A DNA stretch of 64,000 bases. Origin: JAHRAW01 sp965212085. Lineage in GTDB: Bacteria; Pseudomonadota; Gammaproteobacteria; Arenicellales; Poriferihabitantaceae. Below the pieces are notes generated by a model. The model had not been told where the DNA came from. It made no database searches and saw nothing but the letters and a program-made list of their open reading frames with translations. The position numbers and the translations under genes are program-made. The stretch lies in the NCBI GenBank assembly GCA_965212085.1, contig OZ243042.1, positions 434,001-498,000 on the forward strand, written 5' to 3'. Shown piece after piece: positions 8,157 through 16,660 of this stretch (the first letter of the stretch is position 1; the number at the start of each line of letters is the position of its first letter).

Positions 8157-9180
8157 CAAACAGAAAATCGCCATCTACATGGAGGGAAACCTCGACAGCG
8201 ACTACGGCAAAATGGGTTTCGGGGTGATGCGCTACGGCCCGAATCCGGTGTGCTGCGTGATCGATTCCCACCACGCGGGCAAGCGGGTCGCCGAGGTGTG
8301 TGAACTGCCGTTCGACTATCCGGTGGTGGCCACCGTCAAGGCGGCGGCGAACCTCGGCGCGGAAGTGCTGGTGCTCGGCACCGCGCCTTCCGGTGGCCGA
8401 ACGCCGGCGCAATGGCAAGGCCCGCTGGAAGAATGTTTGCGACTCGGCATGTCCATCGTCAACGGCCTGCACGACCGCCTGAACGAGCGCTTCGGGCAGT
8501 GGTTGCAACCGGGACGCTGGATCTGGGACGTGCGCCAGCCGGCGTTCACGCCGGACATCGCCGCCGCGCGGGCGGCAACGTTGAACAACCGGCGGGTGTT
8601 GCTGGTGGGCACCGACATGGCGGTCGGCAAAATGACCGCCGGCCTTGAGATTCACCGCTGGCTTCGCGCCCGCGGACACGACGCCGCGTTTCTCGCCACC
8701 GGGCAAATCGGCATCACCATCACCGGCCGCGGCATTCCGCTGGATGCGTTCAAACTGGATCACGCCTGCGGGGCGGTGGAACAAATGGTGCTGGCCGCCG
8801 CCGGCCACGACATCGTGTTCATCGAAGGCCAGGGCTCGCTGCTGCATCCCGGCAGCTGCGCGACGCTTTCACTGCTGCGCGGCAGCTGCGCCACGCACCT
8901 CGTCATGTGCCACCGCGCCGGCATGACCCGGCTGCGCGCGCCGCATTCGGTGCGCGTTCCGCCGCTCAAGGATTTTATCCACTTGAATGAAGAAGTGGCG
9001 CACGCCTGCGGCTCGCTGACGCCGGCGGTCACCATCGGCGTTGCGCTCAACACCGCGATGCTGGATGACGCCGAAGCCCGCACCGAGATCGAAAAACTCG
9101 AACGGGAAGTGCAACTGCCGGTGGCCGACGTGGTTCGTTATGATGCGGGTAAACTTGGCAGTTTGTTGATTGGCGATTAA
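8146..9180 (+). CDS. dgcN: D-glutamate N-acetyltransferase DgcN (DUF1611 family)
   Basis: A 344-residue DUF1611 protein. The C-terminal P-loop-like half contains VLLVGTDMAVGKMTAGLEIH and FIEGQGSLLHPG. The N-terminal half has a Rossmann-like pattern (ANLGAEVLVLGTAPSGG). In the D-glutamate pathway of marine proteobacteria, DgcN acetylates D-Glu with acetyl-CoA and DgcA then racemises the product to N-acetyl-L-Glu. The gene pair is adjacent and overlapping as in known loci; the regulator dgcR is not in the window. It is followed by repeat-rich DNA with no clear terminator. Confidence 0.85.
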   Translation: MLNSKQKIAIYMEGNLDSDYGKMGFGVMRYGPNPVCCVIDSHHAGKRVAEVCELPFDYPVVATVKAAANLGAEVLVLGTAPSGGRTPAQWQGPLEECLRLGMSIVNGLHDRLNERFGQWLQPGRWIWDVRQPAFTPDIAAARAATLNNRRVLLVGTDMAVGKMTAGLEIHRWLRARGHDAAFLATGQIGITITGRGIPLDAFKLDHACGAVEQMVLAAAGHDIVFIEGQGSLLHPGSCATLSLLRGSCATHLVMCHRAGMTRLRAPHSVRVPPLKDFIHLNEEVAHACGSLTPAVTIGVALNTAMLDDAEARTEIEKLEREVQLPVADVVRYDAGKLGSLLIGD

Positions 9181-9552
9181 TGTGATTACAGTCCGGCTAG
9201 CGCCGGAAGGGTTTGAATGACACCGAGGGCGGTTTGCACTTTCACGGGTATGACACCGAGGAACGTGGCAACAACTCTGCCGTCATTCCCGAGCGTTAGT
9301 GTCCGTTGCCGCGTAAGCGGCTTACGGACACTTGCGTACTCGGGAATCCAGCGCCACACGACCCACCGCCGGTTTAACCCCTGGATTCCCGAATGCGATG
9401 AAACAAATGGTCGCTACGCTCCCTATTTTTCTATCGTTCGGGAATGACGGCGAGGTGAGGCGGGGATCCAGCGTCCAATCGGGGACAGGTCACGACCTGT
9501 CCCTACGCCGTCCGCCGAAGCCTCGCCGCTTCGGTTGATGCTTTGCGGCTCT
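9181..9552. repeat. Repeat cluster: element C leader, hairpin B, hairpin A, GGGACAGGTC palindrome
   Basis: No gene is present in this 372-bp gap. Hairpin B (9282-9351) has outer arms ATTCCCGAG / CTCGGGAAT and an inner stem AGTGTCCGT / ACGGACACT. Hairpin A (9381-9450) has arms ATTCCCGAA / TTCGGGAAT and an inner stem around CGATGAAA and TATTTTTCTATCG. A palindrome GGGACAGGTC / GACCTGTCCC lies at 9481-9503. Upstream, acagtccggct (9188-9198) and GTGGCAACAACTCTG (9265-9279) recur at other B copies in the window. Confidence 0.85.
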
Positions 9553-11721
9553 TTATTTCGAGTGCGCTGACTTCGCTTCCCGCCGCCGCGCGTGCAACAC
9601 CGCTTCGGTATATCCATTGGCGGCTTCCCGGGCCTTGAACACCAACTCCAGCGCGGCTTGGAAGGCTGCGCCGTTGCAATCCGGCGCCATGTTTTGGTAG
9701 CGGGGGTCGTCGTCGTTCTGGCGGTCAACCACCGCGGCCATTTTCTCGAACGCGGCGATCACCCGCTCCCTGCTGATCAAACCGTGGTGCAACCAGTTGG
9801 CGATGTGCTGGCTGGAAATGCGCAGCGTGGCGCGGTCTTCCATCAACGCGGTGTCGGAAATGTCCGGCACTTTGGAGCAGCCGATGCCCCGGTCAATCCA
9901 GCGCACCACGTAGCCGAGGATGCTCTGCGCGTTGTTTTCCAGTTCACGGGTCGTATCAAAATCGCTGAGGGGTTGGGCGGCGGGAACGGGGATGGTCAGG
10001 ATGTCGTCGAGGCTGGCGCGCGCGGCGCCGGCCAGCGCGCGCTGCCTTTCGGCGACGTTGACGTAGTGGTAGTGCAGCGCGTGCAGGGACGCGGCCACCG
10101 GCGAGGGCACCCAGGCGGTGCTGGCGCCGGCCCGCGGATGGCCGAATTTTTGCTCCATCATCGCCGCCATGTTGTCCGGCGCCGCCCACATGCCCTTGCC
10201 GATCTGGGCGTGCCCCGGCAACCCGGTGGCGAGGCCGGTGTCCACGTTCCAGTCTTCGTAGGCGAGCAGCCACGGCGTGGTTTTGATGTCGTTTTTCGGC
10301 AGCACCGCGCCGGCTTCCATGCAGGTATGGATTTCATCGCCGGTGCGGTCGAGAAAACCGGTGTTGATGAAAACCACGCGCTCGGCGGCGGCTTTGATGC
10401 ACGCTTTGAGATTGACCGTGGTGCGCCGCTCCTCGTCCATGATGCCGATCTTGATAGTGTTGGGCGCGAGTTCCAGCGCGTCTTCAACCCGCGCAAACAA
10501 TTCCACCGCGGCGGCCACTTCGCCGGGGCCGTGCATCTTGGGCTTGACGATGTACACGCTGCCGGTTTCGCTGTTGCGGAAGCGGCCGTTGCCGAGCAAG
10601 TCGTGTTTGGCGGCGAGCACCGTCACCATCGCGTCCAGAAAAGTTTCGGGGATTTCCTCGCCGTTGAAAGTGACCGCGTCGGTGTAGATATGGGCGCCGA
10701 CGTTGCGGATGAACATCAAACTGCGGCCACGCAACCGGCGGGGCGCGCCGTCTGCGCCGGTGTATTCGGGGTCGGGATTCAGCGTGCGCTGGATGGTTTC
10801 GGCGTCTTTTTGCAGGGTGATTTTCAGGTCACCCTTCATCAGCCCGGCCCAGTTGCGGTACACCCGAACCTTGTCTTCGGCGTCCACCGCCGCCACCGAA
10901 TCCTCGCAGTCCATGATGGTGGTGACCGCGGACTCAAGCCTGAGGTCGTAGATGCCGGCGAGGTCGCCGCGGCCAATGTAATACCCTTCGCCGATCAGGA
11001 TTTTGATGTGCAGGTTGTTGTGCCGCAACAAAATGCTCGCCGGCGATTCCGCATCGCCCGTGTAGCCGGCGAAGCACTCGCGCCAGCCGAGTTCGGTCTC
11101 CGAGCCGTCGCCCATGACCACGATCAACTTGCCCGAGCGGACCTTGTACTTGACCGCGTAGCCGTGGCTGCCCACCGCCAGCGGCACCACGTGGTCGAGA
11201 AAATCCCGCGCGTACTGAATCACCCTGGCACCGCGCACCGGGTTGTACTTTGCGGTGCGCTTGCATCCCTCCACTTCGGGGATGACATCGGTTCCATACA
11301 ACGCATCGTACAAACTGGTCCAGCGCGCGTTGGCGGCGTTCAACGCATACCGTGCGTTGTCCACCGGCACCACCAACTGCGGCCCGGCGATGGTGGTGAT
11401 CTCGTGATCGACGTTGCCGGTGCGCACCGAAAAATCTTCGGCCTCGGGCAACAGGTAACCAATATCCGAAAGGAACGCCTTATACGCCTCCCTGTCCGGC
11501 TGCCCCGGATGCGCCCGATGCCAGGCGTCAATCTGCCGCTGCAACGCATCGCGCTGCTCCAGCAAGGCGCGGTTTTTGCCCCCCAGCTCAGCGACGATGG
11601 CCGCCAACTCCCCCCAGAATTTCGCCGCGTCAATGCCACTGCCCGGCGCGATTTCACCGGCCACCAGATCGTGCAACGCACGGTCTATGCTGAGGCCGTT
11701 TAGTTTAATTTTTTGGGGCAT
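9553..11721 (-). CDS. glcB: Malate synthase G
   Basis: A 722-residue protein, the usual length for monomeric malate synthase G (E. coli GlcB is 723). It condenses glyoxylate with acetyl-CoA to malate in the cytoplasm. Characteristic stretches are TTIMDCEDSVAAVDAEDKV, KMHGPGEVAAAVELFARVED and GLPGHAQIGKGMWAAPDNM. The ATG at 11721 is preceded by AGAGG at good spacing; an in-frame upstream extension is not homologous. It lies beside the allantoin-degrading genes whose final product is glyoxylate, so it probably completes purine carbon recovery here, besides any glycolate or acetate role. Confidence 0.95.
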   Translation of the reverse strand: MPQKIKLNGLSIDRALHDLVAGEIAPGSGIDAAKFWGELAAIVAELGGKNRALLEQRDALQRQIDAWHRAHPGQPDREAYKAFLSDIGYLLPEAEDFSVRTGNVDHEITTIAGPQLVVPVDNARYALNAANARWTSLYDALYGTDVIPEVEGCKRTAKYNPVRGARVIQYARDFLDHVVPLAVGSHGYAVKYKVRSGKLIVVMGDGSETELGWRECFAGYTGDAESPASILLRHNNLHIKILIGEGYYIGRGDLAGIYDLRLESAVTTIMDCEDSVAAVDAEDKVRVYRNWAGLMKGDLKITLQKDAETIQRTLNPDPEYTGADGAPRRLRGRSLMFIRNVGAHIYTDAVTFNGEEIPETFLDAMVTVLAAKHDLLGNGRFRNSETGSVYIVKPKMHGPGEVAAAVELFARVEDALELAPNTIKIGIMDEERRTTVNLKACIKAAAERVVFINTGFLDRTGDEIHTCMEAGAVLPKNDIKTTPWLLAYEDWNVDTGLATGLPGHAQIGKGMWAAPDNMAAMMEQKFGHPRAGASTAWVPSPVAASLHALHYHYVNVAERQRALAGAARASLDDILTIPVPAAQPLSDFDTTRELENNAQSILGYVVRWIDRGIGCSKVPDISDTALMEDRATLRISSQHIANWLHHGLISRERVIAAFEKMAAVVDRQNDDDPRYQNMAPDCNGAAFQAALELVFKAREAANGYTEAVLHARRREAKSAHSK

Positions 11722-11857
11722 GGCTGAAAGCCTCTTGGGTATCCTGCAAGTTTCATCATAAAAAGTGTTGCAGTTTATCAGACCCGCCGCAAGATTTCCC
11801 ATCAACTGCAAATTGCGGTTACAATCTGTTTCCGTTTCCCATCACCGGATTATCATT

Positions 11858-12418
11858 ATGCTGCTTGACAGTCCCGTCTGCGATTTTGCTTGGAAGGCTC
11901 CGGACTTTACGTTGCCGGACCTTGACGGCCGCGCGGTTTCGGTGGCGCAGAGTTACGGCCCCAACGGTTTGCTGGTGGCGTTTATCTGCAATCACTGCCC
12001 CTACGTCAAGGCGGTGATCGGCCGCCTGGTGGCGGATGCGCGGGCGTTGGCGGACGAGGGAATCAACACGCTGGCGGTGATGCCCAACGATTTTGATGCG
12101 TACCCGGACGATGGCCCGGAGCAGATGAAAGCGTTTGCCGAGCGGCACGGGGTTACGTTTCCCTATTTGCTGGACGAGGCGCAGGCCGCCGCGCGCGCTT
12201 ACGGCGCGGTTTGTACGCCGGATTTTTTTGGATTCAATGGCGCCGGTGAACTGCAATACCGTGGCCGTCTGGACGACGCGAAGATGGAGACGCCGGTTAA
12301 TCACAATAATCGCAAAACCGAACTGCTCGATGCCATGCGGCTGGTGGCTGCGACCGGCAAGGGGCCCGCTCAGCAGACGCCGAGCATGGGTTGTTCGATC
12401 AAATGGAAAACCGAATAA
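11858..12418 (+). CDS. Thioredoxin-fold (AhpC/TSA-like redoxin) family protein
   Basis: A 186-residue cytoplasmic redoxin with the family signature FICNHCPYVKAV, so a CxxC pair (C-N-H-C) at the thioredoxin active-site position. A conserved RGRLDDAKMETPVNHNN-like block occurs late. No signal peptide is seen. The ATG at 11858 was chosen because homology starts at MLLDSPVCDFAWKAPDFTLPD. Members of this family are peroxiredoxin- or ResA-like and reduce peroxides or disulfides; the substrate is unknown. It is divergent from malate synthase and convergent with allA, so it is probably a single-gene unit. Confidence 0.85.
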   Translation: MLLDSPVCDFAWKAPDFTLPDLDGRAVSVAQSYGPNGLLVAFICNHCPYVKAVIGRLVADARALADEGINTLAVMPNDFDAYPDDGPEQMKAFAERHGVTFPYLLDEAQAAARAYGAVCTPDFFGFNGAGELQYRGRLDDAKMETPVNHNNRKTELLDAMRLVAATGKGPAQQTPSMGCSIKWKTE

Positions 12419-12478
12419 GAAAACGTGACCGGCGCGCCTGCGTCGTTAATCGTCCATTGCCCGCCTGTTGTTCGCCCG

Positions 12479-12997
12479 TTACTGACTGGCGCACACCGAA
12501 GCCGGAATCCACACTTCGTCATTGATGCGGGTTTCTTCCAGGTTGTCTTTGTCGCCGCCGCCGCGGTCAACGACGATGAAGTCCCGCTGCTCCCCCAGCA
12601 CAATCTGGAAATGATGCCAGGTGTTTTTATACAGGTTGACGCCCTGGCGGCCGTTGGTGATGAACAAGGATAAATCCGCCGCGCCGATGGGGGCGGGGTC
12701 GGCGTTGGCGGCCACCAAAACCAAAAAAGGCAACTCATCCATCGGCATGAACGCCTGGCTGCCCCGCGGGTGCCGCTCCATGACCCGCACCCGGTGGGGC
12801 AGCGGCAGCGGCGTGGTGCGAAACAAACTGACGATGGGGCGTCCGCCGGCGTCGTTGACGTCGATGGTGAACAGGTCGTGGAAGCGGGTGGTGAGGCCGT
12901 CGTTGATGGAAATTTGTTGCGCATCTTGCGGTTCGATGACTTCGCCGAAGGCGGCGAAGGCGGTTTGGGTCAGGGGTTGGGCGGCGAGTTCGATCAT
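12479..12997 (-). CDS. allA: Ureidoglycolate lyase
   Basis: A 172-residue protein of the AllA cupin family. Conserved stretches are AFAAFGEVIEP near the N-terminus, VRVMERHPRGSQAFMPM (metal-ligand region) and GVNLYKNTWHHF. It splits ureidoglycolate into glyoxylate and urea, the last step of the allantoate route. It is the last gene of the run puuD-puuE-alc-allA, 4 bp after alc. The glyoxylate made can be used by the nearby malate synthase G. Confidence 0.93.
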   Translation of the reverse strand: MIELAAQPLTQTAFAAFGEVIEPQDAQQISINDGLTTRFHDLFTIDVNDAGGRPIVSLFRTTPLPLPHRVRVMERHPRGSQAFMPMDELPFLVLVAANADPAPIGAADLSLFITNGRQGVNLYKNTWHHFQIVLGEQRDFIVVDRGGGDKDNLEETRINDEVWIPASVCASQ

Positions 12998-13001
12998 CGC
13001 G

Positions 13002-14009
13002 CTAGTTCCCGGCCACGACGCCGAACAGGCGCAGGCGGCTGACGCCGCCGTCGGGGTAGATGTTCAGGCGCACGTGGGTTATCGCGCCTATGTCTATCAC
13101 TTGCTTTTGGAATTGCCGGGCGCGGTCGGCTTGCAGTTTGACCGCGGGCAAAAGCTCCGCCCACTTTTCGCTTTGCCGGGGCAGGCTCGCCAGGGATACG
13201 GCTTGCAGCCGCGCGCCTTGCAGACTGCAGCGGTCGGGGTAGTTGCCCTTGAAGTGCGCGGTGTCCACTTCGACCTTGCGGATGACGCCGGGATGGGCGA
13301 GGGCGATGATCGCCCAGTCGTTGCCGGGCTCCCGCCGCCGCCGGGTTTCCCAGCCGTCTCCCATGTTGACCCCGCGCCCCGGCGTCAGCAGGTTGCGGAT
13401 GGAGCCGAAGTGTTCGTCGTTGCAACAAAGCGCCACCGCGCCGTTCAAGGCCGCCGCCAGGTCCACCAACTCGCCGCCTTTGATGCGCCCCCAGTCCACT
13501 TTCGGTTCGGCGTACACGCGCAGGCGGGCGACGCCGCCGTCGGGAAAAATGTTGAGGCGCACGTGGGTGTACACGCCTTCGTCCGCGACCGCGAACTGAT
13601 GTTCGTGGTCGCCGCGCAAATCGGTCTGCGCGACCACCTCGGTCCAGCGCGCCGATGAATCCGCTTCGGATTCCGACTCCGCATCGTCGCCGTCGAAACG
13701 GCGGGCTTCCACCGCCGCCGCCGGCGGGTAGTTGCCGGTGAAGTGGGTGGTGTCAATTTCGATGCCGTGTATGACCCCGGCTTTGGCGAGTTTGACCACG
13801 CACCAGTCGTGCCCTTCGGTGCGCTTGCGCCGCGACTCCCAGCCGTCCATCCACTTGCCGTGGTCGTCGTATTTGTCGTCAATGAACACCGGCGGCCGCT
13901 CGTTCAGCATGCGCCCCATCGGCGCGAAAAACTCATCGCTGCACTTCACGGCAACGGCGCCGAGTTTGGCGGAGGCCAGGTTGACCCAGCGTTTGGAAAA
14001 ATCAGTCAT
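13002..14009 (-). CDS. alc: Allantoicase
   Basis: A 335-residue allantoicase with two visible homologous halves: VDTTHFTGNYPPAAAVEA in the first and VDTAHFKGNYPDRCSLQGA in the second, each followed by THVRLNIFPDGGVARLRVY-type sequence. It hydrolyses allantoate to ureidoglycolate and urea. The start ATG at 14009 (MTDFSKRWVNLASAKLG) fits the family and overlaps the end of puuE by 8 bp, showing translational coupling; the longer ORF upstream is not homologous. Confidence 0.93.
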   Translation of the reverse strand: MTDFSKRWVNLASAKLGAVAVKCSDEFFAPMGRMLNERPPVFIDDKYDDHGKWMDGWESRRKRTEGHDWCVVKLAKAGVIHGIEIDTTHFTGNYPPAAAVEARRFDGDDAESESEADSSARWTEVVAQTDLRGDHEHQFAVADEGVYTHVRLNIFPDGGVARLRVYAEPKVDWGRIKGGELVDLAAALNGAVALCCNDEHFGSIRNLLTPGRGVNMGDGWETRRRREPGNDWAIIALAHPGVIRKVEVDTAHFKGNYPDRCSLQGARLQAVSLASLPRQSEKWAELLPAVKLQADRARQFQKQVIDIGAITHVRLNIYPDGGVSRLRLFGVVAGN

Positions 14010-14937
14010 CGGTAATCTCTTTGCCCCCGGCGGGGAAACGTTTGATCCAGTGGTCGGCGATGTCAACCCGGCGCGCCAGCCACACCTGGGGATGGCCGCG
14101 CGCGTAGTCGAGGAAGCGCGCCACGGCGGCGGCGCGCCCGGGGCGGCCGGCCAGCCGGCAGTGCAATCCCACCGACATCATTTTAGGGCGGGTTTCGCCC
14201 TCCGCAAACAAGGTGTCGAAGGCGTCTTTCAGGTACGCAAAAAACTGCTCGCCGCTGTTGAAGCCCTGGGCGGTGGCGAAGCGCATGTCGTTGGCGTCCA
14301 GGGTGTACGGCACCATCAGCAGCGGCGTGGCGTAGCGGCGCATCCAGTAGGGCAGGTCATCGGCGTAGCTGTCCGCGCTGTAGCGAAAGCCGCCGTGTTC
14401 GGCACCGTATTCGGCGGTCAGGCGGTGGGTGTTGGGGCTGGTGCGGCCGAGATAGAAGCCGGCCGGTTTGTCGCCGGTGATGCGGTGGTGTATTTCAACG
14501 GCCCGCTGCAGGTGCTCGAGTTCCAGTTGCTCCGGCACAAACTGGTAATCAATCCAGCGGTATCCGTGGCTGGCGATTTCCCAGTTGGCTTTGAGCATCG
14601 CCTCCACCGCCCGCGGGTTTCGCTCCATGGCCATGGCCACGGCGAAAACCGTTACCGGAATATCGCGCTCGGCGAACAACCGGTGCAGGCGCCAGAAGCC
14701 GGCGCGGGATCCGTATTCATAGATGGACTCCATGTTGAAGTGGCGGACGCCGGGGTACGATTGCGCGCCGACGATCTCGGACAGGAACGCTTCGGATGCG
14801 TCGTCGCCGTGCAGGATATTGTTCTCGCCGCCTTCCTCGTAGTTGATGACGAACTGCAACGCGACGCGCGCGCGCCCCGGCCACTCCGCCGCCGGCGGGA
14901 TCGGGCCGTAGCCGGTCATGTCGCGTGGATAGGTCAT
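14002..14937 (-). CDS. puuE: Allantoinase PuuE (polysaccharide-deacetylase family)
   Basis: A 311-residue metal-independent allantoinase of the polysaccharide deacetylase fold. It begins MTYPRDMTGYGP and has the PuuE mark FVINYEEGGENNILHGD, then YEYGSRAGFWRLHRLFAERD. It opens the hydantoin ring of allantoin to allantoate. The ATG at 14937 is used because homology begins there; a 30-residue upstream extension in the same frame is not conserved. It lies between puuD (10-bp gap) and alc (8-bp overlap). Confidence 0.93.
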   Translation of the reverse strand: MTYPRDMTGYGPIPPAAEWPGRARVALQFVINYEEGGENNILHGDDASEAFLSEIVGAQSYPGVRHFNMESIYEYGSRAGFWRLHRLFAERDIPVTVFAVAMAMERNPRAVEAMLKANWEIASHGYRWIDYQFVPEQLELEHLQRAVEIHHRITGDKPAGFYLGRTSPNTHRLTAEYGAEHGGFRYSADSYADDLPYWMRRYATPLLMVPYTLDANDMRFATAQGFNSGEQFFAYLKDAFDTLFAEGETRPKMMSVGLHCRLAGRPGRAAAVARFLDYARGHPQVWLARRVDIADHWIKRFPAGGKEITDD

Positions 14938-14947
14938 TTTGTCGTCA

Positions 14948-16177
14948 TCATTGCGTGGTCTGCGTTGAAGTCCGTCCGGCTTTGCCGAGTCTATGGTACC
15001 ACGCTGCGACCCGTTCCCTTTCTTCATCGGTCATGCCGGTCAGGTTGCCGATGGGCATGGTTCTGGTTACCACCGTCGCTGCGAAAACCCGCGCCGCGTG
15101 TCGTTCCATGGCGGCGGGGGATTCCAGTACCAGGCCCACCGGCGGGGCGGCGAAGCCGGGCTGGGTCGGCGCGCGCGCGTGGCAGCCGGCGCAGCGGGCT
15201 TGAATGAGCGGCGCGATCTGCGCGGTGCTTACCGACACCGACGCGCTCCCTGCCGATGATCCGCCGGGCGGTGCGGGCGGCGCGGTGATCCACGCCAGCC
15301 CCGCCATGATCAAAAACGCCAACGGCAGGAGGACAACGGCGGCGGCGCCCGATGATGAGCGGCGCACGTTGAAGTAATGGCGCGCCAGCCAGCCGGCCAC
15401 GGAAACGCCCGCCAGCACCGCCCAGTTCCAGCCGTGGCCGTAGGCGGCGGGGAAGTGGGCGCTGATCATGATGAACAATACCGGCAGGGTCAGGTAGTTG
15501 TTGTGGCGCGACCGCAGCAGTCCGTTTTCGCCGTGCCGTGGATCGAGGGGGCGCTTTGCGGCGAGCGCCGCGACCATCTCTTTTTGCGCCGGGATGATTA
15601 CGAAAAACACGTTGCCCGCCATCATCGTGCCGATGGCCGCGCCGACGTGGATGTAGGCGGCGCGGCCGCTGAAAATCCCGGACAACGCCCACGCCAGAAC
15701 CACCAGACCGGCGAACACGCCGATGGCGAGCAACAATGGCGTCCGCCGCAGGGGCGAGCGGCACAAGCCGTCATAGACAAACCACGATCCGAGCACCGCC
15801 GCCACCCCCAGCGCAACGGCCTGGGTTGCGCTCAACGCGGACAACCCCGGCTCGATCAGAAACAACCGGGCGTTGAAATAATACACCACCGCGAGCAAAG
15901 CAAAACCGCTCAGCCAGGTGGCGTACGCCTCCCACTTGAACCAGTGCAACGCCGCCGGCAATTTTGCCGGGCCGGTTCGGTATTTTTTGAGGTGGTAAAA
16001 CCCGCCGCCGTGAATGGCCCACAAACTGCCGGTGATGCCTTCGTCCTGGGGAGTCTCGCGGTCGAGATTGTTCTCCAGCCAGTTGAAGTAAAAAGACGCG
16101 CCGATCCACGCCACGCCGACGATGAAATGTATCCACCGCAGCAGCAGGTTGACCCATTCATGCAGATGGCTTTCCAT
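14948..16177 (-). CDS. puuD: Urate hydroxylase PuuD (membrane urate oxidase with C-terminal cytochrome c)
   Basis: A 409-residue integral membrane protein. It starts MESHLHEWVNLLLRWIHFIVGVAWIGASFYFNW, has several hydrophobic segments through about residue 300, then a cytochrome c domain with heme motif CAGCH near residue 326. This is the PuuD type of urate oxidase, which oxidises urate to 5-hydroxyisourate and passes electrons to the respiratory chain instead of making hydrogen peroxide. It leads the puuD-puuE-alc-allA operon. UraH and UraD, which process its product, are encoded 20 kb away in this window. Confidence 0.93.
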   Translation of the reverse strand: MESHLHEWVNLLLRWIHFIVGVAWIGASFYFNWLENNLDRETPQDEGITGSLWAIHGGGFYHLKKYRTGPAKLPAALHWFKWEAYATWLSGFALLAVVYYFNARLFLIEPGLSALSATQAVALGVAAVLGSWFVYDGLCRSPLRRTPLLLAIGVFAGLVVLAWALSGIFSGRAAYIHVGAAIGTMMAGNVFFVIIPAQKEMVAALAAKRPLDPRHGENGLLRSRHNNYLTLPVLFIMISAHFPAAYGHGWNWAVLAGVSVAGWLARHYFNVRRSSSGAAAVVLLPLAFLIMAGLAWITAPPAPPGGSSAGSASVSVSTAQIAPLIQARCAGCHARAPTQPGFAAPPVGLVLESPAAMERHAARVFAATVVTRTMPIGNLTGMTDEERERVAAWYHRLGKAGRTSTQTTQ

Positions 16178-16288
16178 TCAAAATTTCCCGTTTGCATTTA
16201 TTTGGTTAATCATGCACACTTGGTTTTCCTGAAAATTATGACTTCTTTCGTTTGTGATTCAGCATAGACGATATTCAAGAAGAATAGT

Positions 16289-16602
16289 ATGACTTCTTAT
16301 TTTATCTATCTACTCATCGCCGGCTCAACCATCGCCAGCCCCGGCCCCGGGGTCGTGATGACGCTGACCAACTCGCTCAAATACGGGTTAGTCCAAAGTA
16401 TTCCGGGCAATTTTTATTTCTTTCGCTAACGTTTTGCTTTCTGATAATCGTCATACACGTTCTTTACGGATTGTTCGCCGGGTTCATAAAAAACCGCGCC
16501 GCCAATTACAACTATTTTACATTTGTGAATTCATTTGGCGGAGCGGCGTACATCACATTCGGTTTGTCGTTGCTTGTGCTGACCCGAAAATCAGACGGTT
16601 AG
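16289..16602 (+). pseudogene. LysE/RhtB-family exporter remnant
   Basis: The start MTSYFIYLLIAGSTIASPGP followed by GVVMTLTNSLKYG is the conserved N-terminus of LysE/RhtB amino-acid exporters. The frame soon breaks at a stop after IPGNFYFFR. Later, in another frame, NYFTFVNSFGGAAYITFG and LSLLVLTRKSDG match the family's mid-region. About half of the normal 200-residue protein is missing, so at least one deletion and frameshifts occurred. It sits between puuD and the deaminase, on the opposite strand. Confidence 0.75.
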
Positions 16603-16612
16603 CGTACCCGGC

Positions 16613-16660
16613 CGGTGTTCGGTGTTCGGTGCTCGGTGTTCGGCGCTCGGTGCTCGGTGC
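16613..16660. repeat. Seven-nucleotide tandem repeat
   Basis: About seven imperfect copies of the 7-mer CGGTGTT / CGGTGCT lie directly after the stop codon of the deaminase gene. It is outside coding sequence. It may vary in length by slippage; no function is evident. Confidence 0.8.

Noticed and set aside
9592..11703. 703-codon plus-strand frame opposite malate synthase
   Set aside because: The minus frame is a full-length malate synthase G; the plus frame has no family features and is an antisense shadow.
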